Shown here piece after piece: positions 51,275-63,223 of a DNA stretch of 64,000 bases. Both the position numbers and the translations under genes were made by a program. The DNA comes from Letharia columbiana. Taxonomy: Eukaryota > Ascomycota > Lecanoromycetes > Lecanorales > Parmeliaceae. The stretch covers positions 114,501-178,500 of the forward strand of contig NW_023501062.1 in the NCBI RefSeq assembly GCF_014066305.1. Reading direction: 5' to 3'. Positions within the stretch are counted from its first letter, which is position 1; every line of letters begins with the position of its first letter. The notes beneath the pieces were generated by a model. The model saw only the letters and a program-made list of their open reading frames with translations, did not search any database and was not told the origin of the DNA.

Positions 51275-51573
51275 TTTATAGAGGTCTATATCGAAAGTTC
51301 TATATCCGCTAAGACTCTTATACTTAGACTTCGAATAACGTCTTATCTAAAGGATTATCTAAATAATACGTCTAAAGTTCTTCGAAATCGTATCTAGCCC
51401 TAGTTAGATTTCGAGGTTTACTATCTCTATTAAGACTAAAAGAAGTATCTTAAGTCTTATTATATACTATAAGAAGATATTTTTAAACCTCTCTTCTATA
51501 GAGTCGCTTTTCGAAAGTAGGGTTAGGGCTATACTAGTACGGGTATAGAACTTTCGATATAGATCTCTATAGA
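51275..51573. mobile_element. MITE-like element with 34 bp inverted ends
   Basis: Left arm 51275-51308 and right arm 51540-51573 are reverse complements over 34 bp with about four mismatches; the common core is 'tctatatcgaaagttctata'. The 231 bp between them hold 'tagggttaggg' just before the right arm and no coding motif. Target duplications could not be settled. It is less AT-rich than its surroundings. Confidence 0.7.
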
Positions 51574-52330
51574 TCCCCTATATATCTTAAAAGTATTATC
51601 TCTATTTTCATTAATCTCTCGTCTAAAACCTCGATTTTAAATATTCTTAAGATATATAAAGTACGCTCGAATAGTCTTTTAGTCTTATTAATTATAATTA
51701 TCTCGTAATATCTTTAATAGTATAGAGATAGAGAAAGAATTTATTAAAGTTATAGATATAATTCTATTAGTTCTCTAGTAATTATAAATAGTAGAAAAGT
51801 AAAAGATTCTTATATAGATTAAAGATTTTAAGCTCTAATATACTTATAGAGTATTAATAAAAATCGCGAAAATTTTAAATAGAGATATATAAATTAATAT
51901 TATCTCGAAGTATTTTCTAAATAGTAATAGTTTATATAAGATTAAATATAATATATAAAGTAAGAAATAAATTACTTAAAAGATAATTAATAGCTATTTA
52001 ATACTTAATTATTATTAATTAATACTCTAAAAATAATAGAATACGCTAGAGAAGATTATTACGTTTTTTAAGAAATATCTATCTCTTATTAATTTTTATA
52101 GCTTTTTTTACTACTTTAAGATTTAATTTAATTTATTCTTATTAGAAGTAGATAGAGTAGTAATTTAAGATATATTAAACTATTAATAGTAGAGTTATTT
52201 AATAATTAAAATAAGTAAGCTATTAAATATAGAAGAAGAATCTCGATTAAATTTATTATCTCGACGTCGGCGTTTATCGGATAGTACGAGTTTAAAACTA
52301 TATAATAGTATAATAAAAGTCTATTCGAAT
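51574..52330. other. AT-rich sequence up to the isochore border
   Basis: RIP-like sequence with nothing recognised. Composition changes within a few tens of bases at about 52320-52340. Confidence 0.6.
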
Positions 52331-53609
52331 TCTTTAAGTCTTCGCCGTGTAGCGAGGTGAGGAACTCGTCAGGGTTTCGGGTTTGGGTGGGCTCGAGGTG
52401 AGCTTTTGGGGGGGGATCCCCCAAAACTCACGCCTGAATTCATCGGATTTAAGACCGTGCATTACCGGGTAGATACGAGTACCCCTCCTCACTAGATATC
52501 CGGGTGCTGTATCCGGGCTGGTCGGGTTGGGCGCAGTCTCGGAGCGCTTAAAAGCCCGCGTATCTTGCTATCTACAGAGTGCATCACTCGTGACCAAGAT
52601 CCTTGGGGACCGTCCTATACACACTCGCTTCCGTTGTCCGTGATAACCCGGAAGATGCCCCTAGAATAAGGTAGAGTGCATCGGGTCGGACACCCATCGT
52701 ACCTGAAAGTTGTACCCTAGTCGTGGCCGGATGTGACGGGGCAAAAGTAGGTGTATAGGTATCACAGCTCTTTGTAGTCAGACAAACTACAAGTGTTATG
52801 AATGTTTAACGGGCAAGCAGTCAAATGAATCATAAGCATTGGATTAGATGCGTTCGATGCGTATCTGGCTTGTAAACCAACTAAACCTTTTTACTCCGAC
52901 TGTTTTTGAGTCTTCGATGTAAGATGCAACCTAATTCGGAGACAAACCTGCCTGGCCGAGCTTCTAAGATGATGTGATGATGTGTTGGAAACTCGAGTGC
53001 CTACGGAGCCTGTCCGTGGCTGGTAAAGCAGCGTCTCCAACAAATAGAGCATGGCGAAAGGCGACGTGAGGTTCGGAGTGTTCCCACTGGTGCCACCCAA
53101 GTTACAAGCTTCCGGTATCAGTCATCGGCGCTTAGACACTTGCACGTGAATTGGACATACCAGTTTGATAGGTACAGTTGAAGCACAGGAACCTGGATGG
53201 GCGGGGCTTTGGAGGATAATTAGAGGCGAGGTTGCCGGGTTTGGCCGGTTTCGAGGCCGGAGACTCGGGCACATGTGCTCGAAAATACTTTTGAAGTGCC
53301 TAATGTGTTAGGGTCAAAGGCGGCATCTTGGGCTGCTAAGGGCGTCTTGGCCCCTTCGTACTTCCACATTGCAAGGCCTACCAGCGCTGCTGTTTCGCTT
53401 AAAGGTAGTTGGGAGTGAGTAGCCAGGACGCCCTGCGATAGGGTAGATAAGGCGTTGCTAGGGCTCGGTCTTGGGCTCCCGGCTAATAACGAGGTCCCTC
53501 TTAAGGGCACTTGCCCCCCAAAGTTTCCTTCAAAAACATCATCTCCGCCGAAACCCTCCACCCACACCTACGTTTGTTTACCCTATATCACTTATCCAAA
53601 ACACTCATC
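52331..53609. other. intergenic region, border to HMG-box gene
   Basis: Normal composition begins here. It includes a G8 run (52409-52416) followed by 'atccccc'. Short open frames on both strands (for example 52891-53100 and 53220-53567, minus) have no recognisable domain and overlap the presumed promoter. A C/T- and CA-rich stretch just before the start at 53610 looks like a fungal 5' untranslated region. Confidence 0.6.
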
Positions 53610-55005
53610 ATGGCGCGTCCCAAAAAGGCGGAAGAGAAACCAAAGGACTCTGGAAGTCTGCAGATCAGTGTCGAGGATTTTGTCCGCACCAGGAACTCGG
53701 TAAGCTTCACTCGTTTCCTTCACATCTGTGGGTTTGTCGCGACTCGCTTTTCCACTTCACAACCTCACCGCGTCTGACCACAACCACCGAGCCACCACCC
53801 ACACCCACCACATCATAATGTCTACAATTCTTCCACATCAGCTCTATATGACCCACGATCAACGCGACGATGCACTACAAGCCGTTCATCTCCTTACCCT
53901 GCCTTGCCAAAATGTTTGCGACATAGCATACATGCTTGTTCACAACATCATGTGCGGCGCGATGAACCCGGAGCAAGGTCAGCTGACAATCGCGCCTAAG
54001 GTGGTCACTGGTTTAGCCACGCTCCAGTCGGCTGTCTCGGATCTCTCACGCGCGTACATCGCGCACACGGACACAGTCATTGGCAGAGGCAATGCTTCAT
54101 CTCTTGAGCAGCTGAACATATCCAATCCTCTGAGTGGAGAGAACGGCCTCTTCGGTGGCCGTGGCCCTACGCCTGCCCCAACAACCGAAGCACCCCCAGA
54201 GGGCAAGAAGAGGAAGAGAGCTCCACATGACAAGAATGCGCCCAAGCGTGCTCTTACTCCGTTCTTCTTGTACTTGCAGACTGCCCGCCCAGCCCTTGCG
54301 ACCGAGATGGGGTCAGGCCACACAGCTAAAGAGGTTCAAGACGAGGGAGGACGGAGATGGCGAGAGATGACCGACAAGGACAAAAGTGTAAGCTGGGCCG
54401 TCTCTGATTAATGTCGAGGCAATGATTAGGCTGACTTTTGTTCAAAGGAATGGCAATATAGATATGCGGTCAATTTTGCGCGTTATCGGGCGCAAACCGA
54501 TGCGTACAAAGCAGGCAAACCAATCCCAGAGATTAGTGACGCCGAAGCAAAAAAGCTTTACGAAACCACGAAGAAGGATGGCAAGATACTTGCGCCGGCC
54601 GATCTCGACCCTGGCCACATCGACGAGGAAGATGAAAGTGACTCATCTACTACATCTGACGAAGACTCTCCAGAGCCAGTCAAAGCTCCCTCTCCCAAGC
54701 GGAAGAAGACTGCTAAGAATTCGGTCGAAAAGAAGCCACCATCGGCGAAACAGACCCCGGCAAAGGCACCTGAGCCAGCAGTCGCAGAGCCGACCTCACA
54801 ATCTCCCGAGAAGACGTCGCTGGAGAAGAAGAAGAAAGCTTCGAAGAAGAAGGAGACGAAAGGTACCGGAGATATGACGGATTCGAAGAAGGAGGTTGTT
54901 GCCGAGCCAGCGAGCTCACCGTCCAAGCTGACAGGCCAAGATAGCCAGCAGAAGCAACAGAAGAAGAAGGGGAGGAAGCGCAAGAGCGAACCAGCCGAGA
55001 CATGA
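53610..55005 (+). CDS. HMG-box protein
   Basis: Three exons: 53610-53699, 54001-54387 and 54448-55005, all joined in phase 0, giving 344 residues. Introns start GTAAGC and end AAG, with CTGAC branch sites. Residues about 110-182 form an HMG box: APKRALTPFFLYLQTARP, then WREMTDKDKS across the exon join into EWQYRYAVNFARYRAQ. HMG boxes bend DNA and act in the nucleus in chromatin or transcription. The N-terminal 60 residues (with LQSAVSDLSRAYIAHT) look helical; residues 200-344 are Lys, Ser, Pro and Glu-rich and probably disordered, with a basic end. The first intron (301 bp) is long and stays open in frame from an ATG at 53818, so a shorter alternative first exon is possible. It is the first gene after the AT block. 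Confidence 0.85.
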
Positions 55006-55545
55006 GCGCCATTGTCGGTCAATGTCAACACATGCCTTAGGATTGAGGAATCTTCCAGGATTCTTGAGTATCTTGTGGGCTGAAGATGTAATTAATGTGC
55101 TGAGAGCCAAAAGTATCCTGTCGAATAGGGGTATAGCGAAGCGAGGCATGTTCATGCGGTGAGGAAAGGGTGTTTACTGGTCTCTTGTTCTCAATGGCTT
55201 GCTGGCGATCGTGCTTCTAAATCAAAGAATTGAATCGCACATGGAAGCAGGACGTTGCATGTCGAGCGATACGATCGATCAAAATCTACCACCATCGTTA
55301 ATGATTTTGACAGGCACAACAGAGAGGCCGCAACCACTTCTAGATGGTGTCGGTTTCCACTACCCCGCGGCTCTCCCTGCAGTCAACCCCACCTCCCCAC
55401 CTTTCCTAACATTCACGTCGAGTACTACTGAAGTACAAGTACTTTTTGCAAATTGCTTGAAAGCGCAAATTTTGTCGCGATCGTCAAAGCATGACAGTGA
55501 AGGGTGCCCAGATCCGACCTTTCCAATTACCGCACTAATATAATC
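55006..55545. other. intergenic region, HMG-box gene to urease
   Basis: Both neighbours are on the plus strand, so this holds the 3' end of the HMG-box gene and the urease promoter. I looked for GATA sites of the HGATAR type that nitrogen control would use and saw none convincing. The short open frames here (for example 55199-55543) have no recognisable domain. Confidence 0.6.
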
Positions 55546-58462
55546 ATGCATCTCGTACCAAAGGAGGTAGTTCCTCCTCCCACTGTGCATATCCTACCTT
55601 AGCGTGACGCTGATACCCTCTCTCCACAGCTCGATAAGCTCGTCACCTCTCAATTGGGCTTGCTGGCTCAGCGTAGACTTGCTCGCGGAGTCCAACTGAA
55701 CCATGCAGAGGCTACCGTATGCTTAGCCAGGCAACCCATCATCTTCTTTCTATATCTAACCGTCTAAGTACTAGGCTTTGATTGCTAGTAATCTGCAAGA
55801 GGTACCTCCTTTTCACATGTACTTACAGACACTGCTAATAAGTTGAGCACGCAGCTCATCCGTGATGGCAACCACTCTGTGGCAGATCTCATGTCAATCG
55901 GCAAAACAATGCTTGGGAGGCGTCATGTCCTCCCATCTGTTATTTCCTCTCTTGCCGAGCTCATGGTCGAGGGCACATTCCACAGTGGCACATATCTCGT
56001 GACCGTTCATCATCCCATAAGTTCTGATGATGGCGATTTGGAAAAGGCCTTATACGGCAGTTTTCTCCCCATCCCACCAACGCACCTCTTCCCAGTACCA
56101 GATCCTCAGGAATATGATACTGAGAGAACGCCTGGGATTGTTGTACCAGTCAAGGAGGGCAGAATTACACTGAAAGGGGGCAGGAAAAGGATGACACTGA
56201 AGGTGGTCAGCAAGGGAGACCGCCCGATACAAGTACGTATACTGTTGCTCGCGGTAGACCTCTTCACTTGCTGAACGTGGACCTAGGTCGGTTCTCACTA
56301 TCATTTGATTGAAGCAAATCCCCAACTAGAATTTGACCGCCTCAAGGCCTATGGCTACTTCCTCGATATTGCTGCGGGAACGTCCGTTCGGTTTGAGCCG
56401 GGAGACACAAAGACAGTCACTTGCGTTGAGATCGGAGGCAAGAAGATCATTAGGGGCGGCAATGGAATAGCTTCTGGCCCTGTCGACCTTTCTCGCGCAG
56501 ATGAGATTTTGAAAAGGCTACAGGAGGGAGAATTTGCACATACACCACAACCCGCAGGGGATAGCGCTCACATCGAACCTTCCACAATGAGCCGCGAGGG
56601 ATACAACGGAATGTTTGGGCCAACCGTTGGCGATACTGTGCGACTCGGTTTGACAAGCTTGTGGATTAAGGTCGAGAAAGACTATACTGTGTACGGCGAC
56701 GAATGCAGTTTTGGTGGAGGAAAGACATTGCGAGAGGGTATGGGTCAGGCTAGTGGCCGTTCAGACGTTGAGTCGTTGGATACTGTCATCTCGAATGCTC
56801 TCATCGTGGACTGGAGTGGAATTGTCAAGGCCGACATTGGCATCAAGAACGGGGTCATCGTTGGCATCGGCAAAGCAGGCAATCCGGACGTCATGGATGG
56901 TGTTGACCCGGCCATGATAGTAGGTTCCTGCACGGATGTCATCGCAGGTGAGGGCAAGATAATTACAGCTGGTGGTATGGACTCCCATATCCACTTCATA
57001 TGCCCTCAACAGGCACACGAGGCTGTGGCTTCGGGCATCACAACCATGCTTGGAGGAGGCACGGGCCCAAGTACAGGTACCAATGCAACAACCTGTACAC
57101 CCGGGAAAACTCATTTGCGCCAGATGCTTCAAGCCTGTGATGAGCTTCCCATCAATTTTGGGATTACAGGCAAAGGCAACGATAGCAGTCCTCGAGCCTT
57201 GCAGGAGCAGTGCATTGCAGGAGCCGCAGGTCTGAAGCTGCATGAAGACTGGGGTACGACTCCAGCCGCAATTGACACATGTCTCAGTGTTTGTGATGAG
57301 CATGACGTGCAATGCCTGATCCATACGGACACGCTTAATGAGTCAGGGTTTGTCGAGCAAACGATCAAAGCTTTCAAAAATCGAACAATTCACACCTACC
57401 ACACTGAAGGCGCAGGAGGAGGGCATGCACCTGACATCATCTCCGTTGTAGAACATGGCAATGTTCTTCCTAGCAGCACTAATCCTACCCGGCCTTATAC
57501 TCGCAACACTCTGGATGAGCATCTGGATATGCTAATGGTGTGTCACCATCTATCTAAGAACATCCCTGAAGATGTCGCTTTCGCGGAATCACGTATCCGT
57601 GCAGAGACAATTGCTGCCGAAGACGTTTTGCACGACCTCGGCGCTATCAGTATGATGTCCTCCGACTCGCAAGCAATGGGTCGTTGTGGGGAAGTCATAC
57701 TACGGACCTGGAACACTGCACACAAGAACAAATTACAGAGAGGCACCCTGAAAGAAGACGAGGGTACAGGAGCAGATAATTTCAGAGTCAAGAGGTATAT
57801 TAGCAAATATACGATCAATCCCGCAATCACCCAAGGTATGGGCCACATGATTGGAAGTGTCGAAATCGGCAAGTTAGCAGATCTTGTTCTCTGGAATCCG
57901 GCCAACTTTGGGACGAAGCCCACAATGGTCATCAAAAGTGGCATGATATCCCACATGCAAATGGTGGGTTCCTTTCGTTCGTTGGGCGTGTATGCACTCA
58001 CCGTACTGATGCAGATGCACCTTTAGGGAGATCCCAACGCATCCATCCCCACCGTTGAACCTATTGTAATGCGTCCAATGTTTGCCGTAAGTCGCCACGT
58101 ATGGCATTCTTTCCGCCCTAGTACTTATGTTCTCCATGGCAGACCTTCGTTCCCCAAACATCGATAACTTTTGTATCCAAAGCCTCTGTCGATACTGGGA
58201 CCGTTCAGACTTACAAATTGCGCAAACGGATTGAGATTGTAAAGAATTGCAGGAACATTGGCAAGAAGGATATGAAGTTCAACGATTATATGCCAAAGAT
58301 GAAGGTGGACCCTGAAACATACGTGAGCAATCTCGTTACCTTGGATGACGCACGCGCTGATGCGAAGGGTTGTAAATCTAGGTCGTCGAAGCAGATGGAG
58401 TGGCATGTAAAGCGGACCCTGCCACAGAATTGCCGTTGGCGCAGACGTACTATGTCTATTGA
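55546..58462 (+). CDS. URE1: urease (urea amidohydrolase)
   Basis: Hydrolyses urea to ammonia and carbamate at a two-nickel centre in the cytosol. Eight exons: 55546-55566, 55630-55716, 55775-55801, 55855-56232, 56287-57963, 58027-58086, 58143-58322 and 58382-58462. All introns are 51-63 bp and in phase 0; the product is 836 residues, the usual fungal single-chain length (gamma, beta and alpha parts fused). The N-terminal part starts [32 protein letters not shown] marks the gamma-beta region. In the alpha part, HIH (405-407) and Lys488 in LKLHEDWG (the carbamylated lysine) bind nickel. [10 protein letters not shown], the [12 protein letters not shown] loop and the flap cysteine Cys590 in MVCHHL are all present. 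Exons 1 and 3 have only 7 and 9 codons. It needs accessory proteins for nickel loading, which are not encoded nearby. Confidence 0.98.
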
Positions 58463-58922
58463 GAGCATCAAGTATGCAGGTATAAGGGGGATCCACAGAG
58501 CGTTGAGATTTGCACGCTTGCAAGACGAGGGCAGCATGCTTCGCTTGCTGGGGTATAACTGAAATATGTATAGGAAGCGTTGACCAGTATAATAAAATAT
58601 GAGTTTATCCTTGCTCAACGCTAATGAAGCCATATCTGGTATTGCCAGCTTTCGTCGTTGAGGTTGCAACATCTACCTACATAAGCCAGTAAAAAGTGCC
58701 CGCCTTCAGAGATTTGTCTCAAACATGGAACAACTGCCTCTATTTGATACCCCTCTTGTAACGTCAAGTGATGAATGCGGACAATGCTCCGCGAACTGTG
58801 CTTCTGAATCACCCACTTCCGTCAACAAAGTACCTCGGAGAACATCAGCGTCTCGGACCGAAAGGGTTCTGCTTAAACTTCTCGGTTCATCGATTGCCAT
58901 GCCTACAGTCAACAATCCTCCG
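58463..58922. other. convergent intergenic region
   Basis: 460 bp between the stop codons of urease (+) and the nuclease gene (-), so it holds both 3' untranslated regions. Open frames crossing it (58621-58981, both strands) are short and without domains. Confidence 0.65.
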
Positions 58923-61900
58923 TCAGAGCTCAACCTCTTCTTCCCCGTGATGAGCGTTTGAGGAGATAAGCCCTTGATCAATTCCCCAGATACCTCTGGG
59001 CTCTTTCGCTGCTTTGTACGCTTCCTTCCTCTGTTGCAACTTCATTGCTTTGATGTCTGGGTTCGAGTCATGCGATGACTGAGATTCAAAAGCGGCATCC
59101 GACAGCGTGACCTGCGTTTCGGGATCTAGTTGGCTTTCATTGAGGGCGTTTGGCATATCGTCTGGCTCAGGCATCTTCTCTAGCAGAAAGTCGCCCGCTT
59201 CGTTGCCCTGGCTGGAAGGATCACCGTCGGATAGCTCGATCGGCTCAGCTTGTGTCCCATGACGCACATCTACTGGACGATTGGCCAAACGCCTGTTTCG
59301 AAGGGTGTCTGCGTTCGGATCAATTTTCAAGTGGGATGCTGCAGAAGACTCTTGGTGGCCATATATAGCGGTCCGTGACGAGCTCGTATAATCGCCAGCA
59401 TGACTGGACGGTGGATCAGTGGACTTAGGAGTCAGTAAAATCTTCTCTCTCTTGCTTTGTCTGAGATATCCTCTGAAAGATTGCCCGAACTCGGGTAGCT
59501 TTCGTTTCGGAGACAACACTTCGATCGGTAGACTCCTCGTGTCAAGCTCGCCTGGGTGGTTTCCTGGGAACGCTGGGCTAGTACACGGGCGCTTTGGCAC
59601 GCGCTCCAGATCGTCAAGGGTGTGAGATTCGGGATCTGATGCGGATCTGAGCAGGCTCACTGGACTTGTATTTCGATGATCGACGCTTCCCTCTCTAGAA
59701 GATGTCATAGTCTGCGAGTCACGATCGTTCCTACGTTTTTCGAGAGTTTCCCGCTGGCTGGCAAGCATTTTCATCTCTTCGTCATGAGCGAACGTAGAAC
59801 CGAAGCATAGGTGGCCAAAAAGATCCTTCACACTTACGTCCAAGTCCATATAATCTTCGTTAATGGTGCATGGATAGACATCAGCGGGCTCAAATGCCTT
59901 TACAAGATCGCAGAGCTCTTCATACGAAGAGTGCCTTGAGTATGGGAATTCCTACGTAAGTAAGTTATCGTATGTACTTGTCCAAAGTCTTGACAACACT
60001 GACAATACTTCTTGGAAGTTCTTGCCTCACAGAGGATGTTTGCAGCGTCTTTGCTCTACCCCTACCCACGCCCCTGCTTGGAGTTTCAACTCTTTCGTCA
60101 ATCAGGCTGGTTGCGCCGTCTTCAACAGCAACAAGCTTAGCGAGAAGCTTTGAAAGCTCTGCTAGTGGCATCGTCTCAAGGTTGCCGTTGAAATCAAGAG
60201 TATCCAATGAGACGACCATCTTCTGAGTATTCTTCGCCTTGATTATGAGATCGATGGTATTTGATCGGGTTTTCTGGTCTAGAATTTCTTTTGTGCACAA
60301 CTCGATCAAGGCTCCTACAGCAGTGGCATCGTTGAGCTCAAGCTCGTGCACTTGATTGAGGTCCCCACCGCCTCCTCCAGCGTCGATCTCACTTCAAGAT
60401 TTCAGAGTCAGCATTTCTTCTTCGAGACGAGATCGAGGAATCAACTATCGGTGGAGTTACAGACCCTCGAGTCTTTTCTTGTGACTCAAACGCTTGGACG
60501 AACTGGGAACGAAACACTACAAAAAGCGAACTTACGGTAGGACAAGCCCTTCAACAGAGCGCGAAATAATCGGTCGAATGAAGACAATGTTGGACGCCTC
60601 CAATTTGCTGCAGCCCATGTCGTGCTGGCAACTGTGCAAGCGAACATTACTTTTGTGCGTCAAGCACCCGTCTTGGAATTTGTTACCACACTCAAAGCCA
60701 TATAGTGCAGAGCCTTCGTGGCAAAGGTTCTTGTTTTTGGCAGTAGTACCTAGAGACTCGTACAAAGAATACTTGTATTCATCTACGTGAATCTAGCGTT
60801 GTGTAAGCTCTCATCCTTGTCAAACCATCAAGAAAGAGCCAAACCCGAGATCGCAAGGCACTTGATAGAGCAATCCAAACGTCCTCGTAGCCGAAGGTCC
60901 AGGCATGGAAGTGAAAGACAGTGTCGATTGGGTACTTGGAGACCTTCTCGAGCAGCTCTTTTAGTCCATCTGCTTTCGATGGGAACCTTCGGCAGTGGTG
61001 TTTCTTGGAAGCGAAAGTCGTGTCCAGGTAGATCTTGTCTAAACGCTTAAGGCCATGGGTGTATGGAAGGATGACAGGGTTTCGGACCAAAGAATTAACC
61101 CACCAAGGCTCGGCTAGACTAAATGTGTCAAGGCGTACTATACCATCACGACGTGGAGCTTACATCGAATGTCACCGGTGTAAAGAATTGCCTTGGTGTC
61201 GTTTTCGATAAGGAACATGACGGCGCCGGCACAGTGGTTTGCCTACATCTTATCAGCACAATTCTTCTACAGGCACGAGAAATTTACATCTAGCAATGTG
61301 ACTCTCAGAGACTTCCCCGGCTTTAGCTCAACCTCTGTTGGAGTGTTCAAGGCTATTGTCTTCTGAACACACATGTAAGCTTCTTGCGTTGATTGACAGC
61401 GAGGAAAACTTACAAGTAATTTACTAAGATGCTTGTATTGCTGTTTCCTTAACTCCAAAATACCGAGGTGAAAATTCATGCGATGCGGGTACTTTTCAAG
61501 ACGGAGCAGGAGCTGCGCATTTGTCAGGGCTTAATTGATGGAACTCCAAGACGCAATACATACCTCTCGAGTGGTTGGGGAACAGTAGATGAACGGAGAG
61601 CCTGCGCAGATTTCGGAGTAAGTGTTGCTGCTACAGGGCCAGATACTGAATCGAAAAGGACCTTGAAGGGACCTTCTTCTCCCCAAACGGATGTTGAGAC
61701 TCAGAGCTTGGTAACAAGTAGAAAGGCATCAATACAAAATGCACGTACGGAGAGACTCCAGACCTTGGAGATGGTCGCTGTGTACATGACTGAGAAAGCA
61801 TGCGAGCGGATTGTCCCTCCCATGAACTTTTCGAAAGTAGTCAACTTGTACCAGGTCAGTGACGCAGGTGTGATAGCCTTTAAGGAGACGAACTTCGAAT

Positions 61901-61986
61901 TCCAGGAAACTCTGGAGGTCTGTGAGCCCGTGTGCATAAGACATGATGGGATGCATACCCTCTACGACTCCCTTGAATGTAGACAT
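58923..61986 (-). CDS. Artemis/SNM1-type metallo-beta-lactamase/beta-CASP nuclease
   Basis: Predicted nuclear DNA-repair nuclease of the SNM1/Artemis group. Eleven exons on the minus strand: 61986-61959, 61911-61894, 61844-61749, 61601-61564, 61512-61414, 61362-61288, 61242-61164, 61113-60845, 60792-60536, 60391-60004 and 59951-58923. They sum to 2376 nt in one frame, 791 residues. HVHSDH (35-40) is the metal-binding motif, ANHCAGAV (119-126) supplies the next His, TGDIR (140-144) the Asp, and IYLDTTF (172-178) and FHFHAWTFGYEDVW follow. PYSRHSSYEEL (452-462) is the last beta-CASP motif. A Cys/His-rich insert lies at about 258-288. The tail from about 490 is Ser, Pro and charge-rich, presumably disordered. 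Exon 2 has only 18 nt, the donor of intron 8 is GTTTGG, and ANHCAG replaces the usual ANHCPG. Confidence 0.9.
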
Positions 61987-63223
61987 CCTGACACTCTTGC
62001 GGCCGGTGCCCTCCTTAAGTCTTTGGCCACTTGCCAGCATGCAAAGCTTCCAAGCAATAGTTTTGCCTCGCTCATGACCTGATTAGGTTATTTCAGGACG
62101 CGAGCAGGTGTGCGGCGCAGATCTAACATGGTTGAATTGATGAGGGAAAGGAAATTCGGAACCCAGAACAAGGGACGTGTTAGACAGTAGTGAATGTCTG
62201 TATCAAGCATGGGTGTATTTGCCAGGCGGTCTTTGAAGTCTACGACACACTTTAGAGCTATTTGAAGTAGAGTGTTTGGATGACTGGGAGCCATGTATTG
62301 CGGTAAGGAAAGGAACAAATAGTGTCCTTGCGAATGGTACCTTACGTAGTAGTAGAACCTTTGACTCGGTAAAGTACTTACCACTTACTACCGATTTAAG
62401 GACTTATGGTCTCGTGGCAGGACTGACATGCACATTTTCCTCGAGTACTCGTAGTCTCTAAGTAGCACTACTGTCCTCTATGGGTGCAAGTGGGTTCGGG
62501 GGGATTGTTGCATTAGTGGGCTCGGATAGTGAGAGAAATCAAGCCAAAGAGAAGTTCAGAGGCGCCCTGATCTGCAAGCGAGACAATTTTGGCTTTTGAC
62601 TGAGGGGACCCAGTGATAATATTAGGAAGGCGCCAGAGGGCCGCAAAACTACACACTTCGGATACATCTAGGTACAATCTTACATATAGAGGCACCTGGA
62701 ACCACACCTTTTCGAATTACATGCGGTGAGACTGTATAGCCAGTCGTATGGTCCGTACACACCCCGATATAACGTTAGCATCATGCATTCGCCTTAGTTC
62801 ACCGCATAATCTGACGTCTAATCATCACTCATTCGTCCTCATTCCTTGCACATATTTCCGGGCCTCCCTCTAAAGTCGCCGCAGGACACCACAAGTACAT
62901 GACTCTAATTCGAATGCTGCTGCCCAGTGGATCCCATCCGGTGCACATGTGATATACTTGTCACATCCCCCCCCCAGATCCTGCTAGCATCCACCTCAAA
63001 ACCAGAAATCCCGACTTCGCTTGGACATCTTTACAAGTCCTCACTCTTGGACCCTGGCAAGCGTTGCGACTCCTCCCTCCTCCATTATCCAACGGTCTCT
63101 TTGCCCATCTGACCACTATTGGTCGGGTACCTAGACCTTACCGTAGACTAACATAGAAAGACGTGGAGGTATTATTGCCATCATCCAAGTCGAAGGTTTT
63201 CCATCCTCACGCCCTAGCCCATC
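61987..63223. other. divergent intergenic/promoter region
   Basis: 1.24 kb between two divergent starts, so it should contain both promoters. A C9 run lies near 62968 and C/T-rich sequence precedes 63224. Small open frames (such as 62088-62384 minus and 62276-62461 plus) show no domain or codon pattern that convinces me. No tRNA was found. Confidence 0.6.

Larger units (their letters stand above)
1..52330. other. AT-rich, RIP-degraded repeat block (AT isochore)
   Basis: Base composition is extremely AT-rich throughout and the dinucleotides CA and TG are rare, while CG is still seen regularly. No open frame of 60 codons starts before position 52206. This is what repeat-induced point mutation does in Pezizomycotina: it converts CpA to TpA on both strands of duplicated DNA. 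The block is built from transposon relics listed separately. Less damaged islands stand out at about 2700-3500, 5968-7500, 9180-9370, 10780-11300, 23520-24060, 46730-48680 and 51270-51600. Centromeric or subtelomeric location is possible but not shown; there is no telomere array. Confidence 0.93.

Noticed and set aside
51521..51535. Internal telomere array
   Set aside because: Only two TTAGGG-type units; too few for a telomere or a confident interstitial array.
1..52330. Mitochondrial DNA or a different AT-rich organism
   Set aside because: Depletion is specific to CA/TG with CG retained, the relics are nuclear retrotransposons, and the block joins normal nuclear genes; RIP explains it better.
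52206..52424. 72-codon open frame on the minus strand across the isochore border
   Set aside because: Half of it lies in RIP sequence and half in normal DNA, with no domain; it is a chance frame.
53220..53567. 115-codon minus-strand frame upstream of the HMG-box gene
   Set aside because: No recognisable domain, low-complexity composition, and it overlaps the likely promoter and leader of the HMG-box gene.
54558..55031. 157-codon minus-strand frame rich in Phe and Ser
   Set aside because: It is the mirror of the Lys/Glu-rich third exon of the HMG-box gene.
56761..57324. 187-codon minus-strand frame inside urease
   Set aside because: Antisense shadow of the large urease exon.
61468..62082. 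204-codon plus-strand frame opposite the nuclease gene start
   Set aside because: Covers exons and introns 1-4 of the nuclease gene on the opposite strand; no domain of its own.
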